Notes: generated from the letters alone by a model not told the origin. Counted from the first letter of the stretch, positions 1 to 8,103 are shown. The stretch: 12,219 bases of DNA from Acidobacteriaceae bacterium (GCA_025462805.1 JAOAPJ010000345.1:1-12219), one strand, 5' to 3'. Numbers and translations: made by a program.

Positions 1-1217
1 CGCCACGCCAGACTTGGGGCGACACCCGCAACCGTTCCACCAATGTAATAACAGGCCACATAGAGGCCAACCGCCGAGGCGCGTGATGACTCTGGTGCGG
101 CTTCGCGAAGGAAGCTGGTCGCACAGCTTTGCGAGATGAACGTGCCGGTGCAGCACAGAGCGAGTCCGGCGATGACCACGGGCAGTGTGTGCGCCAGCGT
201 TAGCAGCACGCCGATCAGGGACAGCAGAATTGATCCGGTGATGCCGGCAAGCAGGCCGATGCGCGGCAGCATAGCCCCCGCCAGCGGAGTAGCCACAAGG
301 CCAAAGAGATACACCACGAACAGCAGACTGAGCTTCGCGGTCGAAAGCGAGAACGGCGGCGCCGCCAGATAGAAGGTGATGTAGGTGAAGACGCCGACCA
401 GCGAGAAAAGCACGTTGAAACCAACCAGGTAGGTCGTGAGGAGGCGCGGATTGCGGAGATGCTGGAGCATCGGAGCGACTATTTGCCGGAGAGTTGGACC
501 AGTTGCAGAGGCGACTGTGCGCGGCCGATCCGGCAACAGCCAATAAACCAGCCCGGCACCCGCCAGCGACAGAACGCCAAGGAGCAGGAAACAAGCCCGC
601 CAACCGATGCGATCTGCCAGGATTCCGGTCAGCGCACGGCCGCAGAAGCCGCCGAGCGCCGTTCCGCTGACGTAGATGCTCATCACGGGCGCAACGGCAG
701 TCGGCGGCCATCCTTCGGTGATGTATGCAATGGTGGTCGCAAAGATGCCCGGCGTGATGAGCCCCTGGAGAAAACGCCAGAAGACAAGCCAGCCCAGCGA
801 ACTGGATGTTGCGGCCGCGCATGTCGGGATGGCGAGCAGCAGGATGGAGATCAGGATCACGCGCTTGCGATTCATCCGCTCGGAAAAGACCCCAAGCAAG
901 GGAGCGGCGAGCGCAACCCCCAGCGTAGACGCACTTACCGTCCAGCCGACGGCCGACTTGGAGGCGTGCATTTGGGCTTCGAGAAGCGGCAGGAGTGGCT
1001 GGGTGATGTAGAGAGTGAGAAAGGCGACCAGGCCGCAGACGAAGACGGCGACTACACCCGGCAATGGCGCGAGGCTATGCCCCACAGCGTGAGGAGCAGG
1101 GGGCACCGCGGCCGAGGCGGAGGAAGGGTCCTCGCTCACCGGGAGGTCGGCGATTTTCGCTCTCGGCGCAGCAGCCTCACGCGTGTTCAACATCGTGCTG
1201 GCGCCTGAATCCAACAT
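1..1217 (-). CDS. MFS transporter, YnfM/AraJ type, C-terminus beyond window
   Basis: Inner-membrane secondary transporter of the major facilitator superfamily; the substrate cannot be read from sequence. The minus-strand frame is open from an ATG at 1217 to the window edge, giving 405 residues. A polar, Ala/Pro-rich cytoplasmic tail of about 53 residues precedes TM1. The loop between TM2 and TM3 carries a motif-A-like LGVFSERMNRKRV (residues 109-121). Residues 185-207 (GTALGGFCGRALTG, then LADRIGWR) resemble the TM5/loop region of YnfM/AraJ-type proteins. About eleven membrane segments are visible, so only TM12 and the tail should be missing. No convincing Shine-Dalgarno precedes ATG 1217. 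An in-frame ATG at 1193 is an alternative that would shorten the tail by 8 residues. It is divergent from the exporter starting at 1307; I see no clear promoter in the 89-bp gap. The family is secure, the subfamily likely. Confidence 0.88.
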   Translation of the reverse strand, partial: MLDSGASTMLNTREAAAPRAKIADLPVSEDPSSASAAVPPAPHAVGHSLAPLPGVVAVFVCGLVAFLTLYITQPLLPLLEAQMHASKSAVGWTVSASTLGVALAAPLLGVFSERMNRKRVILISILLLAIPTCAAATSSSLGWLVFWRFLQGLITPGIFATTIAYITEGWPPTAVAPVMSIYVSGTALGGFCGRALTGILADRIGWRACFLLLGVLSLAGAGLVYWLLPDRPRTVASATGPTLRQIVAPMLQHLRNPRLLTTYLVGFNVLFSLVGVFTYITFYLAAPPFSLSTAKLSLLFVVYLFGLVATPLAGAMLPRIGLLAGITGSILLSLIGVLLTLAHTLPVVIAGLALCCTGTFISQSCATSFLREAAPESSRASAVGLYVACYYIGGTVAGVAPSLAW

Positions 1218-1306
1218 AATGATGAGATTGTCGTGCGAAAGCTAAGGGTAACCGAAGGCGGCGCCCAGCCTGCGACAATAGAACGACATCTCACCAACAT
1301 TCAGGC

Positions 1307-2623
1307 ATGACGAACGACAACAGAGAAGAGCCGGCCAGACGAGGCGCAGCGGCCTTCGCCTCTCGCGACTTCCGGCTCTACCAGATGGCCCGGGCTCTCG
1401 TGATCATGGGCGCGGAGGCACAATCGGTCGCCGTGGCGTGGCAGGTCTACCTGATCACACATCGCGCCATTGATCTTGGCTATACCGGGCTGGCGCTATT
1501 TCTCCCCGGGCTGCTGTTTCTGCTGCCTGCTGGCCATGCGGCGGACCGGTTCGATCGGCGCGCAGTCATTCTGGTCTCCTATTGGCTGCAGTTCGTCTGC
1601 ACCCTCACGCTGCTTCTGTTCGCGTATCACGGCATACGTCACATTCTGCCGATCTATGCTGTGCTGTTTCTCATCGGCACCGGACGCGCGTTCAGCGGAC
1701 CAGCCAGCTCAGCCCTGGTGCCGCACCTCGTTCCCAAGGAGCATTTCGTCAATGCGATTACTTGGGGCGCGACGGTATTTCAAATCGCGAATATCACCGG
1801 GCCCGCCGTAGGCGGATTGTTATTCACTCTGCCGCTCGCCCACTGGGGACTGCCGCGGCTGGGAGGTGCTCCAGTCGTATTCCTGTTCACGCTTGTTTCG
1901 CTCGTCGGGTTCCTCGTCCTGATCGGTATGCTCTCTGTACGGCTGGGCCGGATGGAGCATCGCAGGACCACAGTCAGCGTGTTGCTCGAGGGACTGCGTT
2001 ATGTCTTACGGGCGAAGCTGTTGCTTGGATCGGTGAGTCTGGACCTGTTTGTCGTGCTGCTGGGCGGGGCTGTTGCGTTGATGCCGATCTTTGCAGAAAA
2101 TGTGCTGCACACGGGAGCACGTGGCCTGGGTCTGCTGCGTGCTGCGCCGGCGATCGGCGCGCTCAGCGTGTCTGTGCTGCTGTCCTTTCACCCCATCCGT
2201 CGCCGCGCAGGCCGCACGATGTTCCTTTCCGTCGCGCTGTTCGGAATCTGCACAATTATCTTCGGCCTGTCGCGCAACCTATGGCTGTCTCTTGCGGCGC
2301 TGATTATCCTGGGCGCCGGCGACATGGTGAGCGTGGTGATCCGTTCGTCGCTGCTGCAATTGGCGACGCCACCCTCCATGCGCGGACGCGTCAGCGCGGT
2401 GAACTCGTTGTTTGTTGGCGCTTCCAATGAATTAGGCGAGTATGAGAGTGGCCTCACGGCGCAGTGGTGGGGGCCAGTGCGTGCGGTCCTCATCGGCGGT
2501 ATTGGCTCTCTGCTGATCACTGGCCTGTGGGCCGTCCTCTTTCCTGCCCTGCGCAATGCCGACGCGCTGACCGCGCAGTCTCTGATGCAGCCAGAGGAGC
2601 AGTTGGAGCAGCCTTCGGTCTAG
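1307..2623 (+). CDS. MFS exporter, DHA3/EntS-like (MFS_3)
   Basis: Twelve-helix major facilitator protein of 438 residues, the normal length for drug:H+ antiporter-3 and EntS-like exporters, which efflux siderophores, macrolides or other small hydrophobic molecules. The N-terminus (FRLYQMARALVIMG, then SVAVAWQVY at residues 40-48) is the family's typical TM1. Motif A is degenerate but clear as GHAADRFDRRAVI at 76-88. The C-terminal half has RGRVSAVNSLF and SNELGEYESG, which are characteristic of MFS_3 proteins. It is divergent from the first MFS gene, and 31 bp upstream of the anchored-protein gene, with which it probably forms a two-gene unit. No strong Shine-Dalgarno precedes the ATG; the start is chosen because the conserved TM1 follows shortly after. 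The substrate is unknown, and siderophore export is only one possibility. Confidence 0.9.
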   Translation: MTNDNREEPARRGAAAFASRDFRLYQMARALVIMGAEAQSVAVAWQVYLITHRAIDLGYTGLALFLPGLLFLLPAGHAADRFDRRAVILVSYWLQFVCTLTLLLFAYHGIRHILPIYAVLFLIGTGRAFSGPASSALVPHLVPKEHFVNAITWGATVFQIANITGPAVGGLLFTLPLAHWGLPRLGGAPVVFLFTLVSLVGFLVLIGMLSVRLGRMEHRRTTVSVLLEGLRYVLRAKLLLGSVSLDLFVVLLGGAVALMPIFAENVLHTGARGLGLLRAAPAIGALSVSVLLSFHPIRRRAGRTMFLSVALFGICTIIFGLSRNLWLSLAALIILGAGDMVSVVIRSSLLQLATPPSMRGRVSAVNSLFVGASNELGEYESGLTAQWWGPVRAVLIGGIGSLLITGLWAVLFPALRNADALTAQSLMQPEEQLEQPSV

Positions 2624-2654
2624 TCGTGCATCCCAAATCGCAGGAGCGTACTCC

Positions 2655-3383
2655 ATGAAGATGTGGCAGGTTATCGGTGCCCTCACCCTTGTCATCCTCG
2701 TCGTAGCAGCGTGGCGCATTCTTTCCTACGAGCGTGAGCGCGATCAGCCTGCGGCTGTGAACAGGCCGGCCGCTCGCGAGTTAACGGAAGACCAGATGGT
2801 GGTGCCGAAGAAAATGTTCATTGACAGCATCAAGTCAGCCAAAGAGCTTGACGGCAAGTCCGTCTGGATGAAGACCGGCTACACCCTTCCCTACTATCCC
2901 TACCGAACCGGGCGCGTGGTCTTCGCCCACGAGGAGGGCCGGCTGCCCCCGGCGCAGGAGTTGCAGGTAAAGGATTTCGTGCAGGTCACTGCACCGCAAG
3001 ACTGGGTCAGCAGCATTCCTCGCGGGCCGCACAATGCGTTTGTCGTCTTCACTGAGCCGGGACGCACCGGAGAGTTCGCTGCACCGGTGGCCACCGTCGA
3101 TGGGGAGAACTCCAGCTGGCAATGCGATGACATCTTCTTCTATCAGGATCCGAAGACGCTCTATCACTGGTCGGCAGATGTGTGGCAGGCAGTGGCGCAG
3201 CACACCGCAAAGCAGGGCATGAGCGAGATGCAGGCGACTATGGCTCTGGGCAATCTGCAGCAGTCAGGCTCAAAGGACCCGGGCAATCGCACCGTGAGCT
3301 ACACAACCATCGATCAGGGTCAGACGCATCATTACAGCGTCACCTTCGCCGACGACAAAGCGACTTCGGTCAGCTCGCAGTAG
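2655..3383 (+). CDS. Membrane-anchored protein with BamE/SmpA-like C-terminus
   Basis: Protein of 242 residues with no firm functional assignment. Residues 4-22 are one hydrophobic helix without an obvious cleavage site, so it is probably an N-terminally anchored periplasmic protein. The middle (about 50-160) is a soluble beta-rich region with no motif I recognise. The C-terminal 70 residues resemble the BamE/SmpA/BLIP-like fold: a helix ending in GMSEMQATMALG (188-199), then an aromatic strand and a final YSVTF...KATSV strand. In that fold such a segment follows the pattern 'GMT..QV...LG' plus 'V.F.dg.v'. The start is well supported, with AGGAG at 2642-2646 eight bases before the ATG. It follows the exporter gene by 31 bp and probably shares its transcript. 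Its last 52 bp overlap the convergent Cys-rich gene. That it is a real gene is likely; the BamE-like reading is tentative. Confidence 0.78.
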   Translation: MKMWQVIGALTLVILVVAAWRILSYERERDQPAAVNRPAARELTEDQMVVPKKMFIDSIKSAKELDGKSVWMKTGYTLPYYPYRTGRVVFAHEEGRLPPAQELQVKDFVQVTAPQDWVSSIPRGPHNAFVVFTEPGRTGEFAAPVATVDGENSSWQCDDIFFYQDPKTLYHWSADVWQAVAQHTAKQGMSEMQATMALGNLQQSGSKDPGNRTVSYTTIDQGQTHHYSVTFADDKATSVSSQ

Positions 3384-3712
3384 AGCGTTTCGAGATCGTG
3401 TTCGCTGCGCGCAATGCAGACGCCGGGCGGCTCATGCGCGAGGTGGCATCGCGAGAAGACGGTGACACCGTCCTTCGGGCAGAGCTTGACGCAGGTCATG
3501 TCGATGACTCGCAAGGGCGTCCGCTGCTGCTTGCGACTCCGTGTCTTGAACCAGCTCTTCAGCTTGCTGAGGGCGACCGGCCCGTCGTTCCGCTTGATGC
3601 GCCGCTGACACTTGCGACAGGCGAAGAGGACCTCGCCCTGCCAAGGCGTGCGATACAGGCGGAGAATCTGACCCTCATCCGCAGGCTCAATCAATTCTGG
3701 AGGCTTGCTCAT
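3332..3712 (-). CDS. Small Cys-rich protein, (2Fe-2S) ferredoxin-like
   Basis: Protein of 126 residues with seven cysteines. The pattern CRKC (32-35) followed by C-x3-CP (C74, C78) with a PKDGVTV strand resembles thioredoxin-like [2Fe-2S] ferredoxins and the NuoE-type domain, in which a Cys pair and a later C-x3-C ligate the cluster. Spacing of the first pair (x2) is tighter than in the best-known members (x4 in NuoE, about x12 in Aquifex-type ferredoxin), so cluster binding is inferred. The alternative is a zinc-binding protein. The segment between the pairs is very basic (RRIKR, KTRSRKQQR). The chosen start is the ATG at 3712, preceded by AGGAA at short spacing; an in-frame ATG at 3739 adds nine residues. 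It starts 42 bp after the ABC-F stop on the same strand and is probably the last gene of that run. Its last 16 codons lie antisense over the 3' end of the convergent gene. Confidence 0.66.
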   Translation of the reverse strand: MSKPPELIEPADEGQILRLYRTPWQGEVLFACRKCQRRIKRNDGPVALSKLKSWFKTRSRKQQRTPLRVIDMTCVKLCPKDGVTVFSRCHLAHEPPGVCIARSEHDLETLYCELTEVALSSAKVTL

Positions 3713-3754
3713 GGTTCCTGCCGCTTCAGATGCGGCCATACCTAGTAAGGCGGC

Positions 3755-5674
3755 TTAGACCTTCGCCTCTTCGAGCTGCTGCATCAGGTCTTCCCATTCC
3801 GCGGTCAGGCTGGCGTGCTCGCTGCGGAGAGCATCCAGGGTCGCGCTCTGACGTTGCGTCTCCTCGGCACTGACAAAGCTCGCGAGCGTTTGTTCTGCCT
3901 CGGCAATCGCGGTCTCAATGCGCGGAATCTCCGCCTCCACAAAGGAGAGGCGATTCTGCATCTGCTTCCGCTTAATCGGGTTCACGCGCCGTGCCCGGCC
4001 ATTCGCCTCGGGTGCGGCTTCCTGCGTTGCGACAGACTGAGGAGCCTCGATGGGAGCCCCTGGCAACGGCACTCCGGACTTCCGTCGCAGGTAGTCTTCG
4101 TAGTTGCCTGGGTAGACGTGCACCGTTCCCTCTGCGACCTCGAAGACACGCGTGCCTAGTGCGTCCAAGAAGTAGCGGTCATGCGAGACGAAGATCACTG
4201 TCCCGCTGAAGTTGCGGATCGCCTCGAGCAGTACCTCTTTCGCACGCAGGTCGAGATGGTTCGTCGGTTCGTCCAGGAGCAGGAAGTTGGCCGGGCTGAC
4301 CAGAATGCGAGCCAGCGCGTACCGATTGCGCTCGCCGCCCGAGAGCACGCCGAGGGGCTTGAAGACATCGTCGCCCGAGAACAGGAAGCAGCCGAGCAGT
4401 CCGCGCAGGTCTGCCTGGGCCACACGCGGCGCAACGCCGCTGATGTCATCCAGCATGCGGGCTGCGGGGTTCAGCACCTTGTACTGGTCCTGCGCGAAGT
4501 ACTCGGCAGTGACGTTGTGGCCTAGCTTCAGCGTCCCGCTGGAAGGCCCTTCGCTGCCGGAAAGCATGCGCACCAGCGTTGACTTGCCGGCGCCATTCAC
4601 CCCGACCAGCGCGATGCGATCGCCGCGGTCGATGGTGAAGTTCACATCGTGCAGCACCTGCTTGGGTCCATAACTCTTCACGAGATCCCGGACTTCGACG
4701 ACGGTACGTCCCGACGCGGGAGGCTGCGGAAAGGTGAAGTGAATGACTGGCTCTTCCTGCGGGAGCTCAATCCGCTCGATCTTATCGAGCTCCTTGATGC
4801 GGCTCTGCACCTGTTTGGCCTTGGTCGCCTGGTAGCGGAAGCGGTTGATGAAGGTCTCAAGATGCCCGATGTGCTCGCGCTGGTTGCGCCATGCGGACTC
4901 AAGCTGGGCGCGCCGCTCCTGCTTCTGTTCCAGATAGCGCTCGTAATTGCCATGATAAAAGTGGATCGCCTTGTTCCAGATCTCGACGATCTTGGTCACA
5001 GTGACATCGAGAAAGTAGCGGTCGTGCGAAATCAGGATGTAACCGTTCGGGTAGCCATGCAGGTATTCTTCAAGCCAGTTGCGGGTTTCCAGATCAAGGT
5101 GGTTCGTGGGCTCATCCAGCAGCAGCAGGCTGGGCTTGGCCAGCAGCAGCTTCGCCAGTGCGATGCGCATCTGCCATCCGCCTGAGAACTCCTGCGTCTG
5201 GCGCGCCCAGTCCGTCTTGCTGAAGCCGAGGCCGTCGAGCACGGCGCCGACCTGCGAGTCCAGCGCGTAGCCGTCGTGGGCGCGGAATCGCGAGTCGAGC
5301 TGCGAAAATCGTTCGGCAGCCGCCTCATAGGCCGCCGACTCCGGATCGAGCTCGGCAAGGCTGGTGGAGAGGATCTCGAGCTCCTGCTCGATCGAGCGCA
5401 GCTCGTCGAAGACGGAGAGGCACTCTTCGAACACGCCGCGGCCAGAGAGCGCGAGACCATCCTGCGGCAGATAACCGATGGTAGCGTTGCGCGCGCGATC
5501 AAGCGTGCCGTAGTCCAGCGACTCCAAGCCGGCCAAAGTCTTCAGCAGTGTGGATTTTCCAGTGCCATTCGCACCCACAAGAGCGGTGCGTTCGCCGGGC
5601 GTGACCAGCCAGTTGGCGCCCTCGAAGAGAATGCGTGGTCCAAAGCGCTTGCCGGCAGAGGTAAGTTGCAGCAT
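3755..5674 (-). CDS. ABC-F family ATPase, YheS/Uup type
   Basis: Soluble tandem ABC ATPase of 639 residues without membrane helices. ABC-F proteins bind the ribosomal E site and act on stalled or slow translation. ABC1 has Walker A GANGTGKST (34-42), signature FSGGWQ (163-168) and Walker B LLLLDEP (183-189, catalytic E188). The inter-domain linker (about 235-310) contains RYQATKAKQVQSRIKELDKIE, which resembles the P-site-tRNA-interaction motif region of the YheS group. ABC2 has Walker A GVNGAGKST (358-366), signature LSGGE (444-448) and Walker B with E469. A charged helical tail (about 565-637) looks like the C-terminal coiled coil of YheS/Uup proteins. Both catalytic glutamates are intact. 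It starts 19 bp after the DUF2252 stop, suggesting co-transcription. The short linker and lack of context give no reason to call it an antibiotic-resistance ABC-F. Confidence 0.95.
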   Translation of the reverse strand: MLQLTSAGKRFGPRILFEGANWLVTPGERTALVGANGTGKSTLLKTLAGLESLDYGTLDRARNATIGYLPQDGLALSGRGVFEECLSVFDELRSIEQELEILSTSLAELDPESAAYEAAAERFSQLDSRFRAHDGYALDSQVGAVLDGLGFSKTDWARQTQEFSGGWQMRIALAKLLLAKPSLLLLDEPTNHLDLETRNWLEEYLHGYPNGYILISHDRYFLDVTVTKIVEIWNKAIHFYHGNYERYLEQKQERRAQLESAWRNQREHIGHLETFINRFRYQATKAKQVQSRIKELDKIERIELPQEEPVIHFTFPQPPASGRTVVEVRDLVKSYGPKQVLHDVNFTIDRGDRIALVGVNGAGKSTLVRMLSGSEGPSSGTLKLGHNVTAEYFAQDQYKVLNPAARMLDDISGVAPRVAQADLRGLLGCFLFSGDDVFKPLGVLSGGERNRYALARILVSPANFLLLDEPTNHLDLRAKEVLLEAIRNFSGTVIFVSHDRYFLDALGTRVFEVAEGTVHVYPGNYEDYLRRKSGVPLPGAPIEAPQSVATQEAAPEANGRARRVNPIKRKQMQNRLSFVEAEIPRIETAIAEAEQTLASFVSAEETQRQSATLDALRSEHASLTAEWEDLMQQLEEAKV

Positions 5675-5693
5675 GGATAAAGGGTCCCTGCTG

Positions 5694-7115
5694 TTATTTT
5701 CTCATCCCCTGTGCGGGTCCAGCCGCGAGGTTGCGATGCCGGTTGAGCGGGGGTCTTGCCACCTTTGCGGCCTTCGGACCGGTACGTCTGCGCGAGCCGA
5801 CGAGCGCTTGCCAGTCGGCCTCAGTCTGGTCGGCGTAAGTCTGGGCAAAGGCAGCGAGCGCCTGATCGAAGCTGTCCTGGCTGGCTCCCGCACCCAGGTA
5901 CCCGGTGATCAGGTGCACGTCGCCGGAACGCGCATGGCCCCGCGCCAATAGCTCGCCACAGACCTCGGCATACTCTGCCAGTCCGTCACCGTGCAGGGCT
6001 TCAACGTCGACCGACGCCTTATGGTCATGGAACTGACGCACCAGGTAGTCGCGATTTGCAATGGTCGTCCACCCGAGGAATGGGTCCGACTGCCACTGCA
6101 TGGCGCGCTGACCCTCTGCCACGCGCTGGCCCTGATGCATAGCGGCACGCGCGGCCGGGCCCTGGGCTGCCAGATAGGGCGTATAGGCCGATCCCGGCTC
6201 CTCCTTGATCTGCAGGAAGAGCGGATCGTTGCCGCCGTTGCCCTCGAAGTAAACGAGATAATCGCGTAACCCTACGCTGCCTGTACCCACGACCCGGAAA
6301 GCCACGTGAATGGGCTGGTACTGCGCAAAGAAGTGCCTCCTTTCGGGTAGCAGGCTGGTGCGGTACAAGGCGAAACTCGCAAATACAGCGCGTGCCTGTG
6401 CGGGCGGCAGGCGCATCTGCACGGGTGGCTCTTGCTTGAACCTGCGAGTCGCGCGTCCGCTCTTGTGATCTTCGACAGGCTCGGTGAAGCGGGCCATCGT
6501 ACTCAGTGGCGTTTCCCGCTCCGCCTTGTGCAGAGCATCGGAGACAGGTGTCACGCGCAGCAGGCGATGGACCTGGTAACGTGCCAGCTCCAGCACGGGC
6601 ATCATGGCCAGCTTGGAGGCGAGCCGTCGATAGCTCTCCGCCAGTAGCAGCACAGCATCGCGACAGGCGCCGCCCTTCTGCCCGTTCTCGCGTCCGGCCA
6701 GGATCACGCTCGTCGCCATGCGCTTCAGGTCCCATTCGAACGGTGCAGTGCAGGTCTCGTCGAAGTCGTTGATGTCGAAGATCAATCTGCCATCTGGGGC
6801 AGCATACGCTCCCAGGTTCCGTACATGAGCGTCGCCGCAGATCTGCGAAAGGATGCCCGTATTCGGCAGAGCCGCCAGATCGGCCGCCATCACGGGAACA
6901 GCGCCACGGAAAAAGCCGAGGGGCGAGGCAAGCATCCGCTCGTACTTCAGGGTCGCCAGAGACGGAATGCGACCGTGCATGGAGCGAGCGACCGTCTCCA
7001 CTGGAGAGGGACGGCTTGGCGGCAGCCTGCAGTTGGCGTGGTCCTGGCGGCGGAGTTGTTTGCGGCGCGCCTGCCCTAGCGCGAGGCGCTCTGCGGGAGA
7101 GATCAGTCCTGCCAT
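5694..7115 (-). CDS. DUF2252 family protein, kinase-like
   Basis: Cytosolic protein of 473 residues belonging to DUF2252 (COG4320); function not established. Recognisable family blocks, numbered from ATG 7115, are YERM.ASPLGFFRGA (58-71), CGDAHVRNLG (93-102), the acidic block DINDFDE (114-120) with WDLKR after it, VGTGSVGLRD (276-285), LQIKEE (301-306) and GHARSGD near 393-399. GDxHxxN plus D-x-x-DFD resembles the catalytic loop and Mg-binding Asp of aminoglycoside-phosphotransferase-type kinases. The glycine-rich loop and Lys (K304) come later in the chain. The start is uncertain: the frame continues upstream to a TTG at 7190, which would overlap the sugar-kinase stop, but no good Shine-Dalgarno precedes that codon. 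ATG 7115 leaves the expected family N-terminus (AERLALGQ) intact. It sits 58 bp after the sugar kinase and 19 bp before the ABC-F gene. Confidence 0.88.
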   Translation of the reverse strand: MAGLISPAERLALGQARRKQLRRQDHANCRLPPSRPSPVETVARSMHGRIPSLATLKYERMLASPLGFFRGAVPVMAADLAALPNTGILSQICGDAHVRNLGAYAAPDGRLIFDINDFDETCTAPFEWDLKRMATSVILAGRENGQKGGACRDAVLLLAESYRRLASKLAMMPVLELARYQVHRLLRVTPVSDALHKAERETPLSTMARFTEPVEDHKSGRATRRFKQEPPVQMRLPPAQARAVFASFALYRTSLLPERRHFFAQYQPIHVAFRVVGTGSVGLRDYLVYFEGNGGNDPLFLQIKEEPGSAYTPYLAAQGPAARAAMHQGQRVAEGQRAMQWQSDPFLGWTTIANRDYLVRQFHDHKASVDVEALHGDGLAEYAEVCGELLARGHARSGDVHLITGYLGAGASQDSFDQALAAFAQTYADQTEADWQALVGSRRRTGPKAAKVARPPLNRHRNLAAGPAQGMRK

Positions 7116-7173
7116 ATCCAGCTGACGATACAGCGGGCTTTGCGTGGCGTAAATGCGAAGGGCGCCACGCCGT

Positions 7174-8103
7174 CTAGCAGTCCTGGTCAATCTGCTTCAT
7201 CACTGCGTCTCGATCGGCCGAGGGCAGCACCGGCATGGCACCGGCATGGGAGGCTACCCACGAACCCCAACGGTTGCCGGCAGCATTGAGCAGGTGCAGC
7301 GGGCCGCCGCGAAGGTAGAAGTGCGCAATGGCAGCGGTGAAGGCATCTCCGGCGCCCACAGCGTCGACAATCTGAGCCGGATATCCCGGGTGCCGGTCCA
7401 CCTCGTTTCGGGTAACCAGAAGGCTGCCCTGTGCCCCCAGCGTGATGGCAACGAGCTGAACCGGGAACTGATCGATGATCTGCCGCGCACCGTTCAGCAG
7501 CGCATCCGGCGTGATCCCATCAGAGTCCGGGAAGTCGAGCAGCGATAAGACCTGGGGCATTTCTTCTGCGTTCAGCTTGAATATGGTGGCGAGTTCAAGG
7601 GAGTGCTCCACGATCTCGGCGTTGAAAAAGGGCGGGCGGAGGTTGACGTCAAAGATGCGGACGCACTTGGGCTTGGTCTCGTGAAGGAAGCTCTCTATGG
7701 TGCGGCGCGACGCAGGCGAGCGCTGTGCGAGAGAACCGAAGCAGACCGCGTCGGCCTGCTCGGCCAAAGCGAGCCAGTGGGGGGTGAACTCTAGGAAGTC
7801 CCACGCCACGGGCTCGTGGATGGTGTAGCGCGGCTGGCCGTTCTCCAAAGCAACGGTGACACTGCCTGTGACGCGGCTGAAGTCTTCCTGGATGTAGGTG
7901 GTGTTGACCGGGGTCTGGTTGAGCAGGGCCATCGCCTCGCGGCCCAGAGGATCGGTGCCGATGCGTGTGGCAATTGCGGCGTTATCGCCGAGCCGAGCCG
8001 CCATCACCGCAAAGTTCGAGACCGCACCGCCCAGTTGCGGCCCTTCGGGCAGCATGTCCCAGAGCAGTTCCCCTAGCCCGACAACACATTTGTTCTGGCT
8101 CAT
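7174..8103 (-). CDS. PfkB family sugar kinase (fructokinase-like)
   Basis: Cytosolic ATP-dependent carbohydrate kinase of 309 residues, the usual PfkB length. The N-terminal substrate region reads GELLWDMLP (11-19) and GGAVSNFA (25-32), as in fructokinases, where GE.L.D is followed by GG...N.A. The central strand FDVNLRPPFF (151-160) and the ATP-site TLGAQGS (221-227) are in order. The PfkB signature DAVGAGDAF (247-255) supplies the anion hole and catalytic base D253. The ATG at 8103 is preceded by GAGGT at short spacing. It is the first gene of the minus-strand run and is transcribed away from the GH13 gene over a shared 298-bp region. Fructose is the most likely substrate by resemblance and context, but ribose, 2-keto-3-deoxygluconate or another furanose cannot be excluded. 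Confidence 0.88.
   Translation of the reverse strand: MSQNKCVVGLGELLWDMLPEGPQLGGAVSNFAVMAARLGDNAAIATRIGTDPLGREAMALLNQTPVNTTYIQEDFSRVTGSVTVALENGQPRYTIHEPVAWDFLEFTPHWLALAEQADAVCFGSLAQRSPASRRTIESFLHETKPKCVRIFDVNLRPPFFNAEIVEHSLELATIFKLNAEEMPQVLSLLDFPDSDGITPDALLNGARQIIDQFPVQLVAITLGAQGSLLVTRNEVDRHPGYPAQIVDAVGAGDAFTAAIAHFYLRGGPLHLLNAAGNRWGSWVASHAGAMPVLPSADRDAVMKQIDQDC

Noticed and set aside
459..1208. Plus-strand open frame of 249 residues
   Set aside because: It is antisense to the first MFS gene. Its translation is charged, repetitive and low-complexity without a domain, while the minus strand encodes a continuous membrane protein with MFS motifs.
1218..1306. Promoters in the gap between the two MFS genes
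   Set aside because: TTGTCG near 1229 and GACAAT near 1274 were tried as -35 and -10 elements, but the spacing does not fit and neither side makes a credible pair.
1582..2430. Plus-strand open frame of 282 residues inside the second MFS gene
   Set aside because: Out-of-frame shadow of the exporter. It is rich in Arg, Cys and Ala without membrane helices or motifs; GC-rich DNA often leaves such frames open.
6025..6735. Minus-strand open frame of 236 residues inside DUF2252
   Set aside because: It overlaps the DUF2252 gene on the same strand in another frame. All conserved family blocks lie in the longer frame.
7116..7190. N-terminal extension of DUF2252 from a TTG at 7190
   Set aside because: TTG is an unfavoured start, no Shine-Dalgarno precedes it, and it would overlap the sugar-kinase stop. 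The extra residues are Arg-rich and do not look like the family N-terminus. It is not fully excluded.
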